A stretch of DNA of 64,000 nt from Sphingomonas kyeonggiensis (GCF_030812785.1 NZ_JAUSTJ010000001.1:124001-188000), one strand, 5' to 3'; counted from the first letter of the stretch, positions 34,636 to 44,934 are shown. The notes: generated by a model not told the origin, from the letters alone. A program made the numbers and translations.

Positions 34636-34652
34636 ATATCGTATTTATATCG
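34636..34652. promoter_or_regulatory. ATATCG direct repeats in the SPFH promoter region
   Basis: Two ATATCG hexamers 11 bases apart (34636-34641 and 34647-34652) in an A/T-rich stretch between the SPFH gene and the divergent hydrolase gene. An 11-base period is about one helical turn and is compatible with a ribbon-helix-helix protein. Suggestion only. Confidence 0.3.
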
Positions 34653-34748
34653 ATTCGACGGACCCCGCAAGCGGAATCGGAGGGTGGTTCATCCTCCGCT
34701 CATCCAGACCGGGGAGAGTGCGCCGCGCCGACCGATCTGGGGGAAAGA

Positions 34749-36113
34749 ATGCGATCCAGCCTGCCCGCCCTGTGCGCCGTCCTGCTGCTGCCCATGCCGG
34801 CCCTGGCCCAACCTTCCGCGGCCACGATAGCCCGCGACGCGGATGCGGCGATGGCGGCGGCGATCGACCCCAGGGGTTCGGGCGCGGTGGTGCTGATCGC
34901 GCGGGGCGACACCGTCCTCTATCGCAAGGCGCGTGGCATGGCCGAGGTGGAGCTGGGCGTGCCGCTGTCGCCCGACCAGGTCTTCCGCATCGCCTCGATC
35001 ACCAAGAGCTTCACCGGCGCGATGCTCGTCCAGATGGCGGCACGCGGCGAAGTCTCGCTCGATGCGCCGGCAGTGCGCTATCTGCCCGAGGTGGCGCTCG
35101 ATCCGCGCATCACCCTGCGCCAGCTGCTCAGCCACACCGCCGGCGTCAGCGAGCGGGACGTGGTGCCCCAGCCGCCCTTCGGCAATGACGAGGTACCGGT
35201 CGCCGAGCAGGTCCGCCGGATCGCCGCGCGGCCGCTCGCCTTCGAGCCCGGCACAGCGCAGCGTTACTCGAACGCCGGCTATATCCTGCTCGCTGCGGTG
35301 ATCGAGAAGGTGACGGGCCAGAGCTGGGACGCGGCGATGCGGACCCGGCTATTCGCGCCGCTGGGACTGGCCGACACCGCCTATGACCGGGCGGATCTGG
35401 TCGTGCCGGGCCGGGTCAGCGGGTATGCCGGCGACAAGGGCGCGCTGCGCAACGCCACGCCGTTCAACCTCTCGATCCCCAAGACCGCCGGATCGCTGCA
35501 CGCGACCGCGGCCGACCTGTTGCGCTGGATGCGGGCGCTGTCACAGGGCAAGGTGGTGGGCGCCGAGGGCTTTGCGGAGATGAGCAGGCCCGCGCTGGCG
35601 AGCGTCGGCGTGCAGGAGCGCTATGGGCTGGGGCTCTATCGCTGGCAGGTGCGCGGCCAGGATGCAATCGGCCATACCGGCCAGATCGACGGCTTCGCCT
35701 CCGCGCTGTTCTACCTGCCGGCAGAAGACGCCACGGTGGTAGTGCTGGCCAATAACGACGGCTTCGACGCACAGACGCTCGCCCGGCGGATGGCGGCGAT
35801 CGTGATCGGCAAGCCCTACCCACTGCCTGCGGCCGGGCAGGCGCTGCCAGCCGGGGCGGCGGCGCTGGCCGGCACCTATGGCAGCGATCCGGCGACGGCA
35901 CGTACGGTCGCCCTTGCCGATGGCAGGATCACCGTGGCCCGGCCGGGCCGCACGCCACTACCCGTCACCTTCGATGGCGCGGGCAACATCCATTTCGTGC
36001 CGGACGAGCTCAGCTATTTCACCCCGGTCCGCGACCGCGCGGGCAAGGTGATCCGGCTCGACTATTTCGCCCGGGGCGAAGGGCCCGCCGTGTCGCTCGA
36101 ACGCCAGCCATGA
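34749..36113 (+). CDS. Serine hydrolase, beta-lactamase/PBP-like family
   Basis: A 454-residue exported protein of the class C beta-lactamase/transpeptidase-like family. The signal peptide is MRSSLPALCAVLLLPMPALA. The catalytic SxxK is SITK (Ser83, Lys86), YxN is YSN (173-175), and HTG (309-311) takes the place of KTG. The C-terminal 100 residues form an extra beta domain (a DUF3471-like lipocalin fold is possible). These enzymes range from D-aminopeptidases to esterases, so antibiotic resistance should not be assumed. An ideal terminator follows. Confidence 0.9.
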   Translation: MRSSLPALCAVLLLPMPALAQPSAATIARDADAAMAAAIDPRGSGAVVLIARGDTVLYRKARGMAEVELGVPLSPDQVFRIASITKSFTGAMLVQMAARGEVSLDAPAVRYLPEVALDPRITLRQLLSHTAGVSERDVVPQPPFGNDEVPVAEQVRRIAARPLAFEPGTAQRYSNAGYILLAAVIEKVTGQSWDAAMRTRLFAPLGLADTAYDRADLVVPGRVSGYAGDKGALRNATPFNLSIPKTAGSLHATAADLLRWMRALSQGKVVGAEGFAEMSRPALASVGVQERYGLGLYRWQVRGQDAIGHTGQIDGFASALFYLPAEDATVVVLANNDGFDAQTLARRMAAIVIGKPYPLPAAGQALPAGAAALAGTYGSDPATARTVALADGRITVARPGRTPLPVTFDGAGNIHFVPDELSYFTPVRDRAGKVIRLDYFARGEGPAVSLERQP

Positions 36114-36150
36114 AAAAGGCCGCCGGAATTGCTCCCGGCGGCCCCTTTTC
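36114..36150. terminator. Bidirectional Rho-independent terminator
   Basis: AAAAA, then stem GGCCGCCGG/CCGGCGGCC (36118-36126 and 36135-36143) and CCTTTTC on the far side. It sits between the convergent serine hydrolase and pal genes and has A and T runs suited to both directions. Confidence 0.85.
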
Positions 36151-36165
36151 TTCGCGGCGGATGCC

Positions 36166-36678
36166 TCAGCTGATGACGATAGTCACCGCGCGGCGGTTCT
36201 GCGCCCAGCTGGCGTCGTCCGAGCCGAGCGCGATCGGGCGTTCCTTGCCATAGCTGATCGTGGTGATGCGGGTCGGCGAGATGCCGCGCGAGGCGAGATA
36301 GTTCTTCGCAGCATTGGCGCGGCGATCGCCAAGGCCGAGATTGTACTCGCGGGTGCCGCGCTCGTCGCAGTGGCCCTCGATCGTGATCCGGGTGTTGGGG
36401 TGCGCGGTCAGCCACTGTGCCTGGCTGTCGAGGATCGCGCGCGCCTCCGGATCGATGTCATACTGGTCGAAGGCGAAGTGCACGGTGTCGCTCGACACTT
36501 CGCGGCGGAACTGCTCGTTGATCGGCGCGGCGACGGTGTCGCTGTCACCCTCGCCCGCATTGACCGGACCAGTTTCCGACGGCGCGGGCGGGATATCGGT
36601 GACATTGCGCTTCTTGGTGCAACCCGCAGTGGCGATCAGCGCGATGCCGAGCACCAGGCCAGTCGTGATCTTGGACAT
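36166..36678 (-). CDS. pal: Peptidoglycan-associated lipoprotein Pal
   Basis: A 170-residue outer-membrane lipoprotein that ties the outer membrane to peptidoglycan and the Tol complex. The signal MSKITTGLVLGIALIATAGC ends in a lipobox. The OmpA-like domain has the HFAFDQYDIDPEARAIL start, ITIEGHCDERGTREYNLGLG and RRANAAKNYLASRGI, the peptidoglycan-binding site. I chose the ATG at 36678 over the one at 36684 because TAGGAGGAA is only 2 bases from the latter but 8 from the former. It is 68 bases after tolB. Confidence 0.97.
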   Translation of the reverse strand: MSKITTGLVLGIALIATAGCTKKRNVTDIPPAPSETGPVNAGEGDSDTVAAPINEQFRREVSSDTVHFAFDQYDIDPEARAILDSQAQWLTAHPNTRITIEGHCDERGTREYNLGLGDRRANAAKNYLASRGISPTRITTISYGKERPIALGSDDASWAQNRRAVTIVIS

Positions 36679-36746
36679 GGTCATTTCCTCCTAGATGTCG
36701 CATCGAGCCCGCTTGCCCGGGCCCATAGCACAGATGCGGTAACGTT

Positions 36747-38114
36747 TCAGGGGCGAATCGGTCCCCAGCTGGGATCCGATCCGTCGAGCGGCGTGGGGAT
36801 ACGCCGCGCATTGGTGCCGGTGAGGTCCACCGACCAGAGGTCCGGACGACCCGAACCCTGGGCCGAACGGAAGAACATCAGCACGCGGCCATTGGGCGAC
36901 CAGCTCGGCGCCTCGTCGCCCCAGCTGTTGGTCAGCAGCTTCTCGCCTCCGCCGCTCGGGTTCATCACGCCGATCCGGAAGGCGCCGCCGCCGGTGCGGG
37001 TGAAGGCGATCAGGTCGCCGCGCGGGCTCCATACCGGCGTGGCATAGCGGCCGCCGCCGAAGCTGATCCGGTGCTGGTTCGAGCCGTCGGCGTCCATCAC
37101 ATAGAGCTGCTGGGTGCCGCTGCGGTCGCTCTCGAACACGATCTTCGAGCCGTCGGGCGAATAGCTGCCGCCGGTATCGATGCCGGGCGAAGTGGTCAGC
37201 CGCTGCGGCGCGCCGCCGGCGGTGGCGACGCGGTAGACATCGGTGTTGCCGGCCTGCGCCATCGAGAAGAGGATGTTGCGGCCATCGGGCGAGAAGCGCG
37301 GTGCGAAGCTGAGGCTGACGTTCGAGACGAGCAGCCGGTTCTCCCGCGTCGCCATGTCATAGACATAGATGGACGGCTTGCGCTGGGTGTAGCTCATGTA
37401 GACGATCGCGTTCTGCTTCGGCGACATGCGCGGGGTGAGCACGATCGACTGGCCGTTGGTCAGGAAGCGATGGTTGGCGCCGTCCTGGTCCATGATCGCC
37501 AGCTGCTTGCGGCGCTTGTTCTTGGGGCCGGTCTCGGCGACGTAGACCACCTGGCTGTCGAAATAGGGGCCTTCGCCGGTGAGCTTGGAATAGACCGCAT
37601 CGGCGCATTTGTGCGCGGCGCGGCGCCAGTCGCCCGGCGAGACGACGAAGCCCTGGCGGACCAGCTCGCTCTGCAGCAGCACGTCGTAGAGATAGCAGCC
37701 GACGGTGAGCGAGCCATTGCCATTGGCGCGGACATAGCCCTGGATGATCGCCTGATTGCCGTTCCAGCTGCCGTAGTTCGGCGCAGCGACCTCGCTATAG
37801 GCGATGCCGCGGCTGGCCGCGGGGCCACGCGTCTTGAACAGGCCGGTGTTGCGCAGATCGTCCTCCACCACCTGGGCGAGCTTGGCGCCGAGCTGGTCGG
37901 TCGGGCCGGCGGGCGTGTCCACCGCCTGCGAGGTCGGCATCGCCGGGATCGCGATGACCAGGTCCTTGGCCGCGGTATTGCTGACATCGACGCTGAGCGG
38001 CGTGTCCTGGTCCGGGGTCGGGACCGGCGGGGGCGCCGGCACGTCCTGCGCCTGCGCGACGGTGGCCGCGGTGCTCGCCAGCAGGGCCGCGAGCGTCAGA
38101 TGGGCAAATTTCAT
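36747..38114 (-). CDS. tolB: Tol-Pal system periplasmic protein TolB
   Basis: A 455-residue periplasmic protein; signal peptide MKFAHLTLAALLASTAATVAQA. An N-terminal domain (GIAYSEVAAPNYGSWNG) is followed by a six-bladed WD40-like propeller (repeats such as RFSPDGRNILFSM, SPDGSKIVFESDRSG, SPRGDLIAFTRTGG, SPNGRVLMFFR), which interacts with Pal and colicins. ATG at 38114 with GAGGA nine bases upstream, two bases after the tolA stop. Confidence 0.97.
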   Translation of the reverse strand: MKFAHLTLAALLASTAATVAQAQDVPAPPPVPTPDQDTPLSVDVSNTAAKDLVIAIPAMPTSQAVDTPAGPTDQLGAKLAQVVEDDLRNTGLFKTRGPAASRGIAYSEVAAPNYGSWNGNQAIIQGYVRANGNGSLTVGCYLYDVLLQSELVRQGFVVSPGDWRRAAHKCADAVYSKLTGEGPYFDSQVVYVAETGPKNKRRKQLAIMDQDGANHRFLTNGQSIVLTPRMSPKQNAIVYMSYTQRKPSIYVYDMATRENRLLVSNVSLSFAPRFSPDGRNILFSMAQAGNTDVYRVATAGGAPQRLTTSPGIDTGGSYSPDGSKIVFESDRSGTQQLYVMDADGSNQHRISFGGGRYATPVWSPRGDLIAFTRTGGGAFRIGVMNPSGGGEKLLTNSWGDEAPSWSPNGRVLMFFRSAQGSGRPDLWSVDLTGTNARRIPTPLDGSDPSWGPIRP

Positions 38115-38116
38115 CG

Positions 38117-38907
38117 TCACAGGTCCTCGTACAAAACCGGGGCTATCACTTTCCACGCGCCATAGAATTGCGGCGGCAGCTTGAAGGGGGCGGCGAGCTT
38201 CACCGCGCGGATCGCGCGATCCCGGGCGAGGCTCGCCTGGGCACGGTTGCTGTCGGTGACGCCGGTCTGCGCGGTGACGCGCGGCTCGCCGGCGAGCGAG
38301 CCGTCCTCGTTGAGGCGCACGGTCACGGTGGTGCGCAGCTTGTCCGAATCCGCGCCGCTGGGCGGGGCCCAGTGCGGACGGATCTGGCGGATGATCGCGG
38401 CGCTGAGCGCGGCCTTCTGCTCGGGGCCGACGGTGGCGGCGGGCGGCGTCGTCGAGGTGCTCTTGGCCGGCTTATCGTTGATGCCGTTGAGCAGGCCATC
38501 GAGCCGGCCCGTCGGCGCAACCGGACGGGTGGAGGCGCGCGCAGGTGCCTTGGCCGGCGCAGCCTTGGGCGGCGTCTTCGGCGCGGGCTTGACCGCATCG
38601 GGTGCGGGCGCCGGCTTGGGCTGGACCGGCTGCGGCTTGGCGACGGGCTGGGGATTGGGCGCGGGCTCGGGCGGTGCGCTCTCCGGCTCGATCGGCGCTT
38701 CCACGGGGGAGAGCTTCGCCGCCGGCTCCTCGTTGGTCGGGGTCGGCGAGGTGCTTTCGAGCGCGACCTGATCGACCAGTGCGACTTCGATCGGCGTCGG
38801 CTTCAGCTTGAGCGGATTGGGGGTGGCGAGGAAGCCGACCGACAATATACCGAACAGGGCGACATGCCCGATCAGCGCAATCGTCAGCCCAGCGCCCTCG
38901 GTCCGGT

Positions 38908-38911
<4 letters not shown>
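38117..38911 (-). CDS. tolA: TolA-like protein (TonB C-terminal domain)
   Basis: A 264-residue inner-membrane protein: one membrane helix (LTIALIGHVALFGILSVGFL), a Pro/Ala/Lys-rich periplasmic stalk (EPAPNPQPVAKPQPVQPKP) and a C-terminal TonB/TolA-type domain (IIRQIRPHWAPPSGAD … VTVRLNEDGSLAGEPRV). It bridges TolQR energy to TolB/Pal. The start is a GTG overlapping the tolR stop (GTGA). Confidence 0.9.
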
Positions 38912-39351
<440 letters not shown>

Positions 39352-39355
39352 CGGC

Positions 39356-40045
39356 CTAGGCCTCCATCTCCAGGCGACGGCTGAGCGTCGCGTGGAAACC
39401 GTCGGCGAAGCGGTTGAGGCGGGCCTCGACGCGGTTCACGGCGTGCGAATAGCGGTTGTACGCGATCAGCGCGGGGATGGCGGCGAACAGGCCGATCGCA
39501 GTGGCGAACAGCGCCTCGGCGATGCCCGGCGCGACCACGGCGAGCGACGAGCTCTGCTCCTTGGCGATGCCGGTGAAGCTGCGCATGATGCCCCACACCG
39601 TGCCGAACAGGCCGATGAACGGCGCTGCCGAGGCAATGGTGGCGAGGAAGTTGAGGCGGTCGGCGAGCTTGTCGACTTCCTGGGCGATCGTCGCGCCCAT
39701 CGCGGTGGCGAGGCGCTCGCGGGTGCCTTCGCGATCGATGGCCTTGCCCGAAGTCGAGCGGCGCCATTCGGTGACGCCGGCGGCGAAGACCCGGGCGATC
39801 GGCTGCTCGCGGCCGGCGGCGCGGCGGTGGAACTCGTCGATATCGTCGGCTTCGCGATATTCGCTTTCGAACCGGTCGATCGCCTTCTTCACCGAGCTGA
39901 CCCGGAAGCCGAAGCTCAGAATGATCGTCCAGGTCCAGAGCGACGCGAGCAGCAGGCCGATCATCACGGCGCGCACCACCCAGTCCGCCTGCAGGAACAG
40001 GCCGATCGGCGACATGGTTGCGGCGTCGGTGCTGATGAATTCCAT
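39356..40045 (-). CDS. tolQ: Tol-Pal system protein TolQ (ExbB/MotA family)
   Basis: A 229-residue inner-membrane proton-channel subunit with three membrane segments ([57 protein letters not shown]). Sequence blocks are those of TolQ. With TolR it forms the pmf-driven motor of outer-membrane invagination. ATG at 40045, seven bases after ybgC. Confidence 0.97.
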   Translation of the reverse strand: MEFISTDAATMSPIGLFLQADWVVRAVMIGLLLASLWTWTIILSFGFRVSSVKKAIDRFESEYREADDIDEFHRRAAGREQPIARVFAAGVTEWRRSTSGKAIDREGTRERLATAMGATIAQEVDKLADRLNFLATIASAAPFIGLFGTVWGIMRSFTGIAKEQSSSLAVVAPGIAEALFATAIGLFAAIPALIAYNRYSHAVNRVEARLNRFADGFHATLSRRLEMEA

Positions 40046-40052
40046 GATCGGT

Positions 40053-40499
40053 TCAGTTTCCCTTGAAGACCAGCGGTGCGAAACGTTCCATCCACGCTGC
40101 CGGCTGGCGGCGCGGACGGCCGGACGGGGCGACGAACACCGCCTCGATCTCCGCTTCGGCCACTATGGTAACGTCGCGCATGACTCGTTGATGAATATCC
40201 ACTGCGGCGGGGCGCAGCTGGACCAGCCGGCTGACCACCACCAGTTCATCGCCCAGGCGCGCCGGCGCCCGGTAGCGAATGTTCGCCTCGCGGAGCGCAT
40301 AGGCGCCCTCGCCTGCTTCATGGGCGGCGCGCTGGTCGATGCCGGCCAGGGCCAGCATATCGGAGCGGGCCCGCTCCATGAACCGCAGATAATTGGCGTG
40401 ATAGACCACGCCGCTGAGGTCGGTGTCCTCGAAATAGACACGCAGGACGAAATGATGCTCGAGGCCCTCGAACCGGCCAGGGGCGAAACGGACGTCCAT
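40053..40499 (-). CDS. ybgC: YbgC-type acyl-CoA thioesterase
   Basis: A 148-residue hotdog-fold thioesterase, the usual first gene of the tol-pal operon. LRVYFEDTDLSGVVYHANYL carries the catalytic Asp, and RFMERARSDMLALAGI follows. It hydrolyses short-chain acyl-CoA and has been linked to phospholipid synthesis. It lies 44 bases after ruvB, upstream of tolQ. Confidence 0.96.
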   Translation of the reverse strand: MDVRFAPGRFEGLEHHFVLRVYFEDTDLSGVVYHANYLRFMERARSDMLALAGIDQRAAHEAGEGAYALREANIRYRAPARLGDELVVVSRLVQLRPAAVDIHQRVMRDVTIVAEAEIEAVFVAPSGRPRRQPAAWMERFAPLVFKGN

Positions 40500-40543
40500 G
40501 CCCGGCCCCTAACGCAGCGTTTTCCATGGGGGAACCCCCAGCC

Positions 40544-41566
40544 TCAGTCGAACAGCCCTTCCTGCGCGGTGGACGGAGGATTGAGCCCGAGATGCTTCCA
40601 CCCCGCGGCGTTCAGGCATCGGCCACGGGCGGTGCGAGCAATCATCCCGATCTGGATCAGATAGGGTTCGATCACTTCCTCGATCGTGTCGCGCGGCTCG
40701 GACAGGCCCGCCGCCAGCGTCTCCACGCCGACCGGGCCGCCCTTGTAGATATCGGCGATCATCAGGAGGTAGCGCCGGTCCATCGCGTCGAGCCCGAGCG
40801 CGTCGACCTCGAGCCGGGTCAGCGACTGGTCGGCGACCCTGGCATGCACCGTCTCCTCGCCCAGCACATTGGCGAAGTCGCGCACCCGGCGCAGCAGCCG
40901 CCCGGCGATGCGCGGGGTACCGCGCGAGCGCCTGGCGATTTCCTTGGCGCCGTCGGGGGCGACATGGAGGTCGAGCAGGCTCGCAGCACGCGTGACGACC
41001 TTCTCCAGCTCGTCGACCGTATAGAAATTGAGGCGGACCGGGATGCCGAAGCGATCGCGGAGCGGCTGGGTGAGCAGGCCCTGGCGGGTGGTGGCGCCGA
41101 CCAGGGTGAAGCGCGGCAGGTCGATACGCACGCTGCGTGCCGAAGGGCCCTCGCCGATCATCAGGTCCAGCGCGCGGTCCTCCATCGCCGGATAGAGGAC
41201 TTCCTCGACCGCGGGATTGAGCCGGTGGATCTCGTCGATGAACAGCACGTCGCCGTCCTCGAGATTGGTGAGCAGCGCCGCGAGATCACCCGACTTGGCG
41301 ATCACCGGCCCGGAGGTGGAGCGGAAGCCGACGCCCATCTCGCGGGCGATGATCTGGGCTAGCGTGGTCTTGCCCAGGCCCGGGGGGCCGAAGAACAGGA
41401 CATGGTCGAGCGCATCGCCGCGCTGCTTGGCGGCATCGATGAACACCCGCAGATTCTCGCGCGCCGCCTTCTGCCCGACGAACTCGTCGAGACTCTTGGG
41501 GCGCAGCGCGGCGTCGACGTCGTCGGCGCGGCGGGCGGAGGAGAGGAGGCGATCGGTGTCGGTCAT
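40544..41566 (-). CDS. ruvB: Holliday junction branch migration ATPase RuvB
   Basis: A 340-residue AAA+ motor. [20 protein letters not shown] opens the protein; Walker A is [13 protein letters not shown]; Walker B is LFIDEIHRL; sensor and RuvB-specific residues follow ([20 protein letters not shown]). The C-terminal winged helix includes [24 protein letters not shown] at 41566 overlaps the upstream gene's stop (ATGA). In the window ruvB is 2.7 kb from ruvA rather than adjacent to it. Confidence 0.99.
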   Translation of the reverse strand: MTDTDRLLSSARRADDVDAALRPKSLDEFVGQKAARENLRVFIDAAKQRGDALDHVLFFGPPGLGKTTLAQIIAREMGVGFRSTSGPVIAKSGDLAALLTNLEDGDVLFIDEIHRLNPAVEEVLYPAMEDRALDLMIGEGPSARSVRIDLPRFTLVGATTRQGLLTQPLRDRFGIPVRLNFYTVDELEKVVTRAASLLDLHVAPDGAKEIARRSRGTPRIAGRLLRRVRDFANVLGEETVHARVADQSLTRLEVDALGLDAMDRRYLLMIADIYKGGPVGVETLAAGLSEPRDTIEEVIEPYLIQIGMIARTARGRCLNAAGWKHLGLNPPSTAQEGLFD

Positions 41567-42018
41567 TGGTTGAGTCGGCTCTCTTCCGCAGCCTTTTTCA
41601 TGGCCGGGTCAACGATGTAGCGGTCGATTTCCGACAGGCTGCGCGGCGGTGAAAAGGGCCTGCCGCGGGTGGGGACTGCAAAGAGACGCACCTCCTTATC
41701 CCGCTGCACCATTCCCGACACCGGGACAAAGACCGCCCCCCTCGTCTCGCCCATATCCACGCAGTTGGTGCCCCAAGGATATACGGGCAGCTCGATCGTC
41801 ACGACCTTCTTGCCAACGGCACGTGCAAAAGGCTTGGAAAGCCGGGCCCGGACCTTCAGCCCATCGGTGGAGAGAATCCGGACCTGGATCGCATCCAAAG
41901 CGCCCTTGGGCCGCTCACCGAAGAAATAGTACTTCATGTTGCCGCCATCGACACAGGCATGGGCATCAGCCGCAAGCGTGGCAGCTGCGAGAAGCGCAGT
42001 GGCACAGAGTGACATCAT
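41563..42018 (-). CDS. Exported hypothetical protein upstream of ruvB
   Basis: A 151-residue protein with a signal peptide ([21 protein letters not shown]); mature part begins [19 protein letters not shown] and is beta-rich with a second Cys (NCVDMG). I start it at 42018, with GATGAGGGGC upstream. No family is recognised. Its codon usage is slightly less GC-rich than its neighbours. The stop overlaps the ruvB start (ATGA). Confidence 0.6.
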   Translation of the reverse strand: MMSLCATALLAAATLAADAHACVDGGNMKYYFFGERPKGALDAIQVRILSTDGLKVRARLSKPFARAVGKKVVTIELPVYPWGTNCVDMGETRGAVFVPVSGMVQRDKEVRLFAVPTRGRPFSPPRSLSEIDRYIVDPAMKKAAEESRLNQ

Positions 42019-42023
42019 GCCCC

Positions 42024-42578
42024 TCATCCCAGCAACCCGCTCAGCAATGCCGGATGGAAGCCCCAGCCCAGGAACCCGCACAGCCCCATGAACAGCCCGA
42101 AGGCGCCGAACGCCCAGCCGGCCCAGAGCAGCGATGCGCTCTCGACCAGCGCGGCGACTGCGGCGATCGAGATGGCGGTGGAGACCGCGGCGTCGCTCGC
42201 GTCGAACTGGTCGTCATGGACGTTGAGCGCGTCATACTGATCGCTCAGCGCCTTCGCGTCGGCGGCGAGCCGGGGCGCCTCGGCCTTGTATTTGGCGATG
42301 TCGCGGTCGAGCCCGGCGAGTACCGGCGCGGCGCGCATGGGCTCCGCGAGCGCGGCGATCTGCACCCGGCTCGCCTCGGCGACGTGCTGCTTGGTCTTGG
42401 TCGCCTGATATTCGTTCCACTTGTCGACCGAGGCCGACTGGGCCTGCTGCATCGCCTGGACGATATTGCCGTCCTTGATCCCGCACAGCCCCATGAACAC
42501 CGAAAGCACGACCACGGTGATCGCCACCTTGCGGTTGAGCGACTTGTCCTTCGCCTCGGCGCTGACTTCGATTTCCAT
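42024..42578 (-). CDS. DUF4337 family membrane protein
   Basis: A 184-residue protein with an N-terminal membrane helix (VAITVVVLSVFMGLCGI), a long coiled coil (NIVQAMQQAQSASVDKWNEY and onward), and two C-terminal helices (AVAALVESASLLWAGWAFGA, LFMGLCGFLGWGF). This topology and the SVDKWNEYQATKTKQ motif are characteristic of DUF4337 proteins, whose function is unknown. Confidence 0.85.
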   Translation of the reverse strand: MEIEVSAEAKDKSLNRKVAITVVVLSVFMGLCGIKDGNIVQAMQQAQSASVDKWNEYQATKTKQHVAEASRVQIAALAEPMRAAPVLAGLDRDIAKYKAEAPRLAADAKALSDQYDALNVHDDQFDASDAAVSTAISIAAVAALVESASLLWAGWAFGAFGLFMGLCGFLGWGFHPALLSGLLG

Positions 42579-42623
42579 GGTCCCGCCCTATCCTGCCCGC
42601 AGCGATGCGACTAGGTCCCGGGC

Positions 42624-43520
42624 ATGCCCCGCCCCGACCTGCTGCTGATCACGAACGTCCCCGCCCCGCTCCGCGCGGCGCTGGCCGAGCGCTTCACCCT
42701 GCACGAGGGCGATCCGGTACCCGGCATCCGTGCCGTGGTGGGAGGCGGCATGGCGCGGATCGACGCTGCACTGCTCGACCGGCTGCCGGACCTTGAGATA
42801 GTCGCGATCCACGGCATCGGCCATGACGGCATCGACCTCGCCGCGCTGCGGGCCCGCGGCGTGCGGCTGACGCTGACTCCGGACGTGCTGACCGAGGATG
42901 TCGCCGACCTCGCCATTGCGCTGATGCTGGCGGTGCAGCGCCGGGTGGCGGCGAACGATGCGCTGGTGCGCAGCGGCGGCTGGGCTGCGCCGCTTGGGCG
43001 CCGGGCGAGCGGTCGCCGGATCGGCATCTTCGGGCTGGGCCGCATCGGCCATGCCATCGCCCTGCGCGCAGCGCCCTTTGCCGGGGAGCTGCTCTACAGC
43101 GCGCGCTCCGAGAAGCCGGTGCCGTGGCGCTTCGTCCCCGACATCGCCGCGCTGGCCGAGGCGAGCGAGGTGCTGATCCTGGCGGCGCCCGGCGGGAGCG
43201 ACACGCAGAACATAGTCGATGCGGCAGTGCTCGACCGGCTCGGACCGAACGGCGTGCTGGTCAACATCGCCCGGGGCAGCCTGGTCGACGAGACGGCGCT
43301 GGTCACGGCGCTTGCCGAGGGGCGCATCGCCGGTGCCGGGCTCGACGTGTTCGCCGAGGAGCCCGAGGTACCCGAGGCGCTGAAGGCAATGCCGCAGGTG
43401 GTGCTCGCTCCCCACCAGGGCAGCGCAACCGAGGAAGGCCGTGCCGAGATGCGCGACCTGGTGCTCGCCAATCTCGACGCGCATTTCGCGGGCCGGCCGC
43501 TGGTGACACCGCTGATCTGA
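42624..43520 (+). CDS. D-2-hydroxyacid dehydrogenase (glyoxylate/hydroxypyruvate reductase-like)
   Basis: A 298-residue NAD(P)-dependent D-isomer-specific 2-hydroxyacid dehydrogenase. The dinucleotide site is GIFGLGRIGHAIALRA; the catalytic Arg is in VNIARGSLVDE, Glu in VFAEEPEVPE, and His in LAPHQGSATEEG. Likely a glyoxylate/hydroxypyruvate reductase. It is the only + strand gene in a long leftward cluster (36-47.5 kb) and probably has its own promoter in the 45-base gap. Confidence 0.93.
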   Translation: MPRPDLLLITNVPAPLRAALAERFTLHEGDPVPGIRAVVGGGMARIDAALLDRLPDLEIVAIHGIGHDGIDLAALRARGVRLTLTPDVLTEDVADLAIALMLAVQRRVAANDALVRSGGWAAPLGRRASGRRIGIFGLGRIGHAIALRAAPFAGELLYSARSEKPVPWRFVPDIAALAEASEVLILAAPGGSDTQNIVDAAVLDRLGPNGVLVNIARGSLVDETALVTALAEGRIAGAGLDVFAEEPEVPEALKAMPQVVLAPHQGSATEEGRAEMRDLVLANLDAHFAGRPLVTPLI

Positions 43521-43530
43521 CGCGCGAACC

Positions 43531-43830
43531 TCAGCCATCACCGAGCGGCCTGCTGAGATCCTCGCCGCATTGCTTGCAGCGGCGGGTGGGGAGTGCGTCG
43601 CTCCGCGTGCCGTTGGGCCTCCCGCAATTCGGGCAGGCCGATAGCAGCGAAAGCCATGCCGAGCCGGCGACTGCGACGAGCAGCGGAAAGAACACCAGAA
43701 TGAGCAGCGACCACGGCAGGAGAAAGAAGCCGCAAAATGCGATCGCAAAGAAGACCGGCGGCAGCACCAGGCTCATCCAGGAGAGCTGGTACGAGCTCCA
43801 CCGCTCGGTGAGATAATCTTCCAGACTCAT
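43531..43830 (-). CDS. Small membrane protein with zinc ribbon
   Basis: A 99-residue protein: two hydrophobic segments (SLVLPPVFFAIAFCGFFLLP and WSLLILVFFPLLVAVAGSA) followed by a zinc ribbon (CPNCGRPNGTRSDALPTRRC then KQCGEDL). No known family. It is convergent with the dehydrogenase gene. Confidence 0.65.
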   Translation of the reverse strand: MSLEDYLTERWSSYQLSWMSLVLPPVFFAIAFCGFFLLPWSLLILVFFPLLVAVAGSAWLSLLSACPNCGRPNGTRSDALPTRRCKQCGEDLSRPLGDG

Positions 43831-43905
43831 GTGGCCGCCCTTGCGCCGCCGGCAGCGCCTCCCCGCCCGCCCGCCAACCGGGCTGGCAACCGAGGCGACA
43901 GGCGC

Positions 43906-44304
43906 TCAGTCATAATGCTCGACCGTGCCGGTGATGCTCAGCCAGTCGCACTGCCGCTCCTCGAACACCGAGATGCTCGGCGCCGGAAAACCGGGATCGG
44001 CGAAAAGGCCGACAGGGACCGCAATCGTGTCCGGGATGCCGCCGCCGACATACCAGACATTGCCGCCGCAAATCGGGCAGAAGTGGAAGCTGGCCGGCGC
44101 GCCGCCGCTTTCGGACACGGCAACCCATTCGGTCGACCGGCCGGAGATCGTCACCTTGTCGGAGGGGAAGCGCGCCTGCACCGCAAAGGCCGAACCGCTG
44201 CGCCGCTTGCAGTTGAGGCAATGGCAGACCGAGATGCGCACCGGCTCGCCCGCGCATTCGGCCCGGAGCTGGCCGCAGCGGCAGGAGGCGGTGCGGGTGG
44301 TCAC
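43906..44304 (-). CDS. GFA family protein
   Basis: A 132-residue protein of the glutathione-dependent formaldehyde-activating enzyme (GFA/CENP-V) fold. The zinc-binding cysteines are in [21 protein letters not shown], and [11 protein letters not shown]. Start is a GTG overlapping the ruvA stop (GTGA), so it is co-translated with ruvA. Enzymatic function is unproven for most members. Confidence 0.92.
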   Translation of the reverse strand: MTTRTASCRCGQLRAECAGEPVRISVCHCLNCKRRSGSAFAVQARFPSDKVTISGRSTEWVAVSESGGAPASFHFCPICGGNVWYVGGGIPDTIAVPVGLFADPGFPAPSISVFEERQCDWLSITGTVEHYD

Positions 44305-44897
44305 TTCGCCGCCTTGCGCAGCGCGAGGCGCACCAGCGCGTCGAGCGTCGCGCCCGTGCCCAGTTCGTCGGCGGCGGCATTGACCGCGCCGCTGGCCTCG
44401 GCCGGCTTGAAGCCGAGATTGAGCATCGCCGACACCGCATCCTGCGCCGCGCCGCTCGCCGGGGCCGCGCCGGGGGTGCCGCCGGCCAGCGCCACGCCGC
44501 CGGCCTTGTCCTTCAATTCGTTGACGATGCGCTGGGCGAGCTTGGGTCCCACGCCATTGGCCCGGGCGATCATCGCCGCATCGGCACGGGCGACGGCGGT
44601 CTGCACTTCCTCGGGCGAGAGGATCGAGAGGATCGCCAGCGCCACCTTGGCACCGACGCCCTGCACGCTGGTGAGATGGCGGAACCAGTCGCGCTCGCTC
44701 GCCGTGGCGAAGCCCATCAGCCGGATGGAGTCCTCGCTGACCAGCATCTCGGTGTGCAGGGTCGCGAACTCGCCGACCGCGCCCAATGCCGCCAGCGTGC
44801 GGGCCGAGGCGCCAGCGAGATAGCCGACGCCGTTGACGTCGATCACCACGCTGTCGATCCCGGTCGCTTCGATGCGGCCCTTCAGATGCGCGATCAT
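44301..44897 (-). CDS. ruvA: Holliday junction DNA-binding protein RuvA
   Basis: A 198-residue tetrameric Holliday-junction binding protein. Start [20 protein letters not shown]; domain II HhH motifs are [14 protein letters not shown] and [13 protein letters not shown]; domain III ([19 protein letters not shown]) binds RuvB. The ATG at 44897 is canonical. Confidence 0.97.
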   Translation of the reverse strand: MIAHLKGRIEATGIDSVVIDVNGVGYLAGASARTLAALGAVGEFATLHTEMLVSEDSIRLMGFATASERDWFRHLTSVQGVGAKVALAILSILSPEEVQTAVARADAAMIARANGVGPKLAQRIVNELKDKAGGVALAGGTPGAAPASGAAQDAVSAMLNLGFKPAEASGAVNAAADELGTGATLDALVRLALRKAAK

Positions 44898-44934
44898 GCC
44901 GTTCGTCTCCGCCGTTCGACCGCCCGGTTGGGCA

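Noticed and set aside
34749..36113. Antibiotic resistance by the beta-lactamase-like protein.
   Set aside because: SxxK and YxN are present, but the family is mostly esterases and D-aminopeptidases and the sequence carries HTG rather than KTG.
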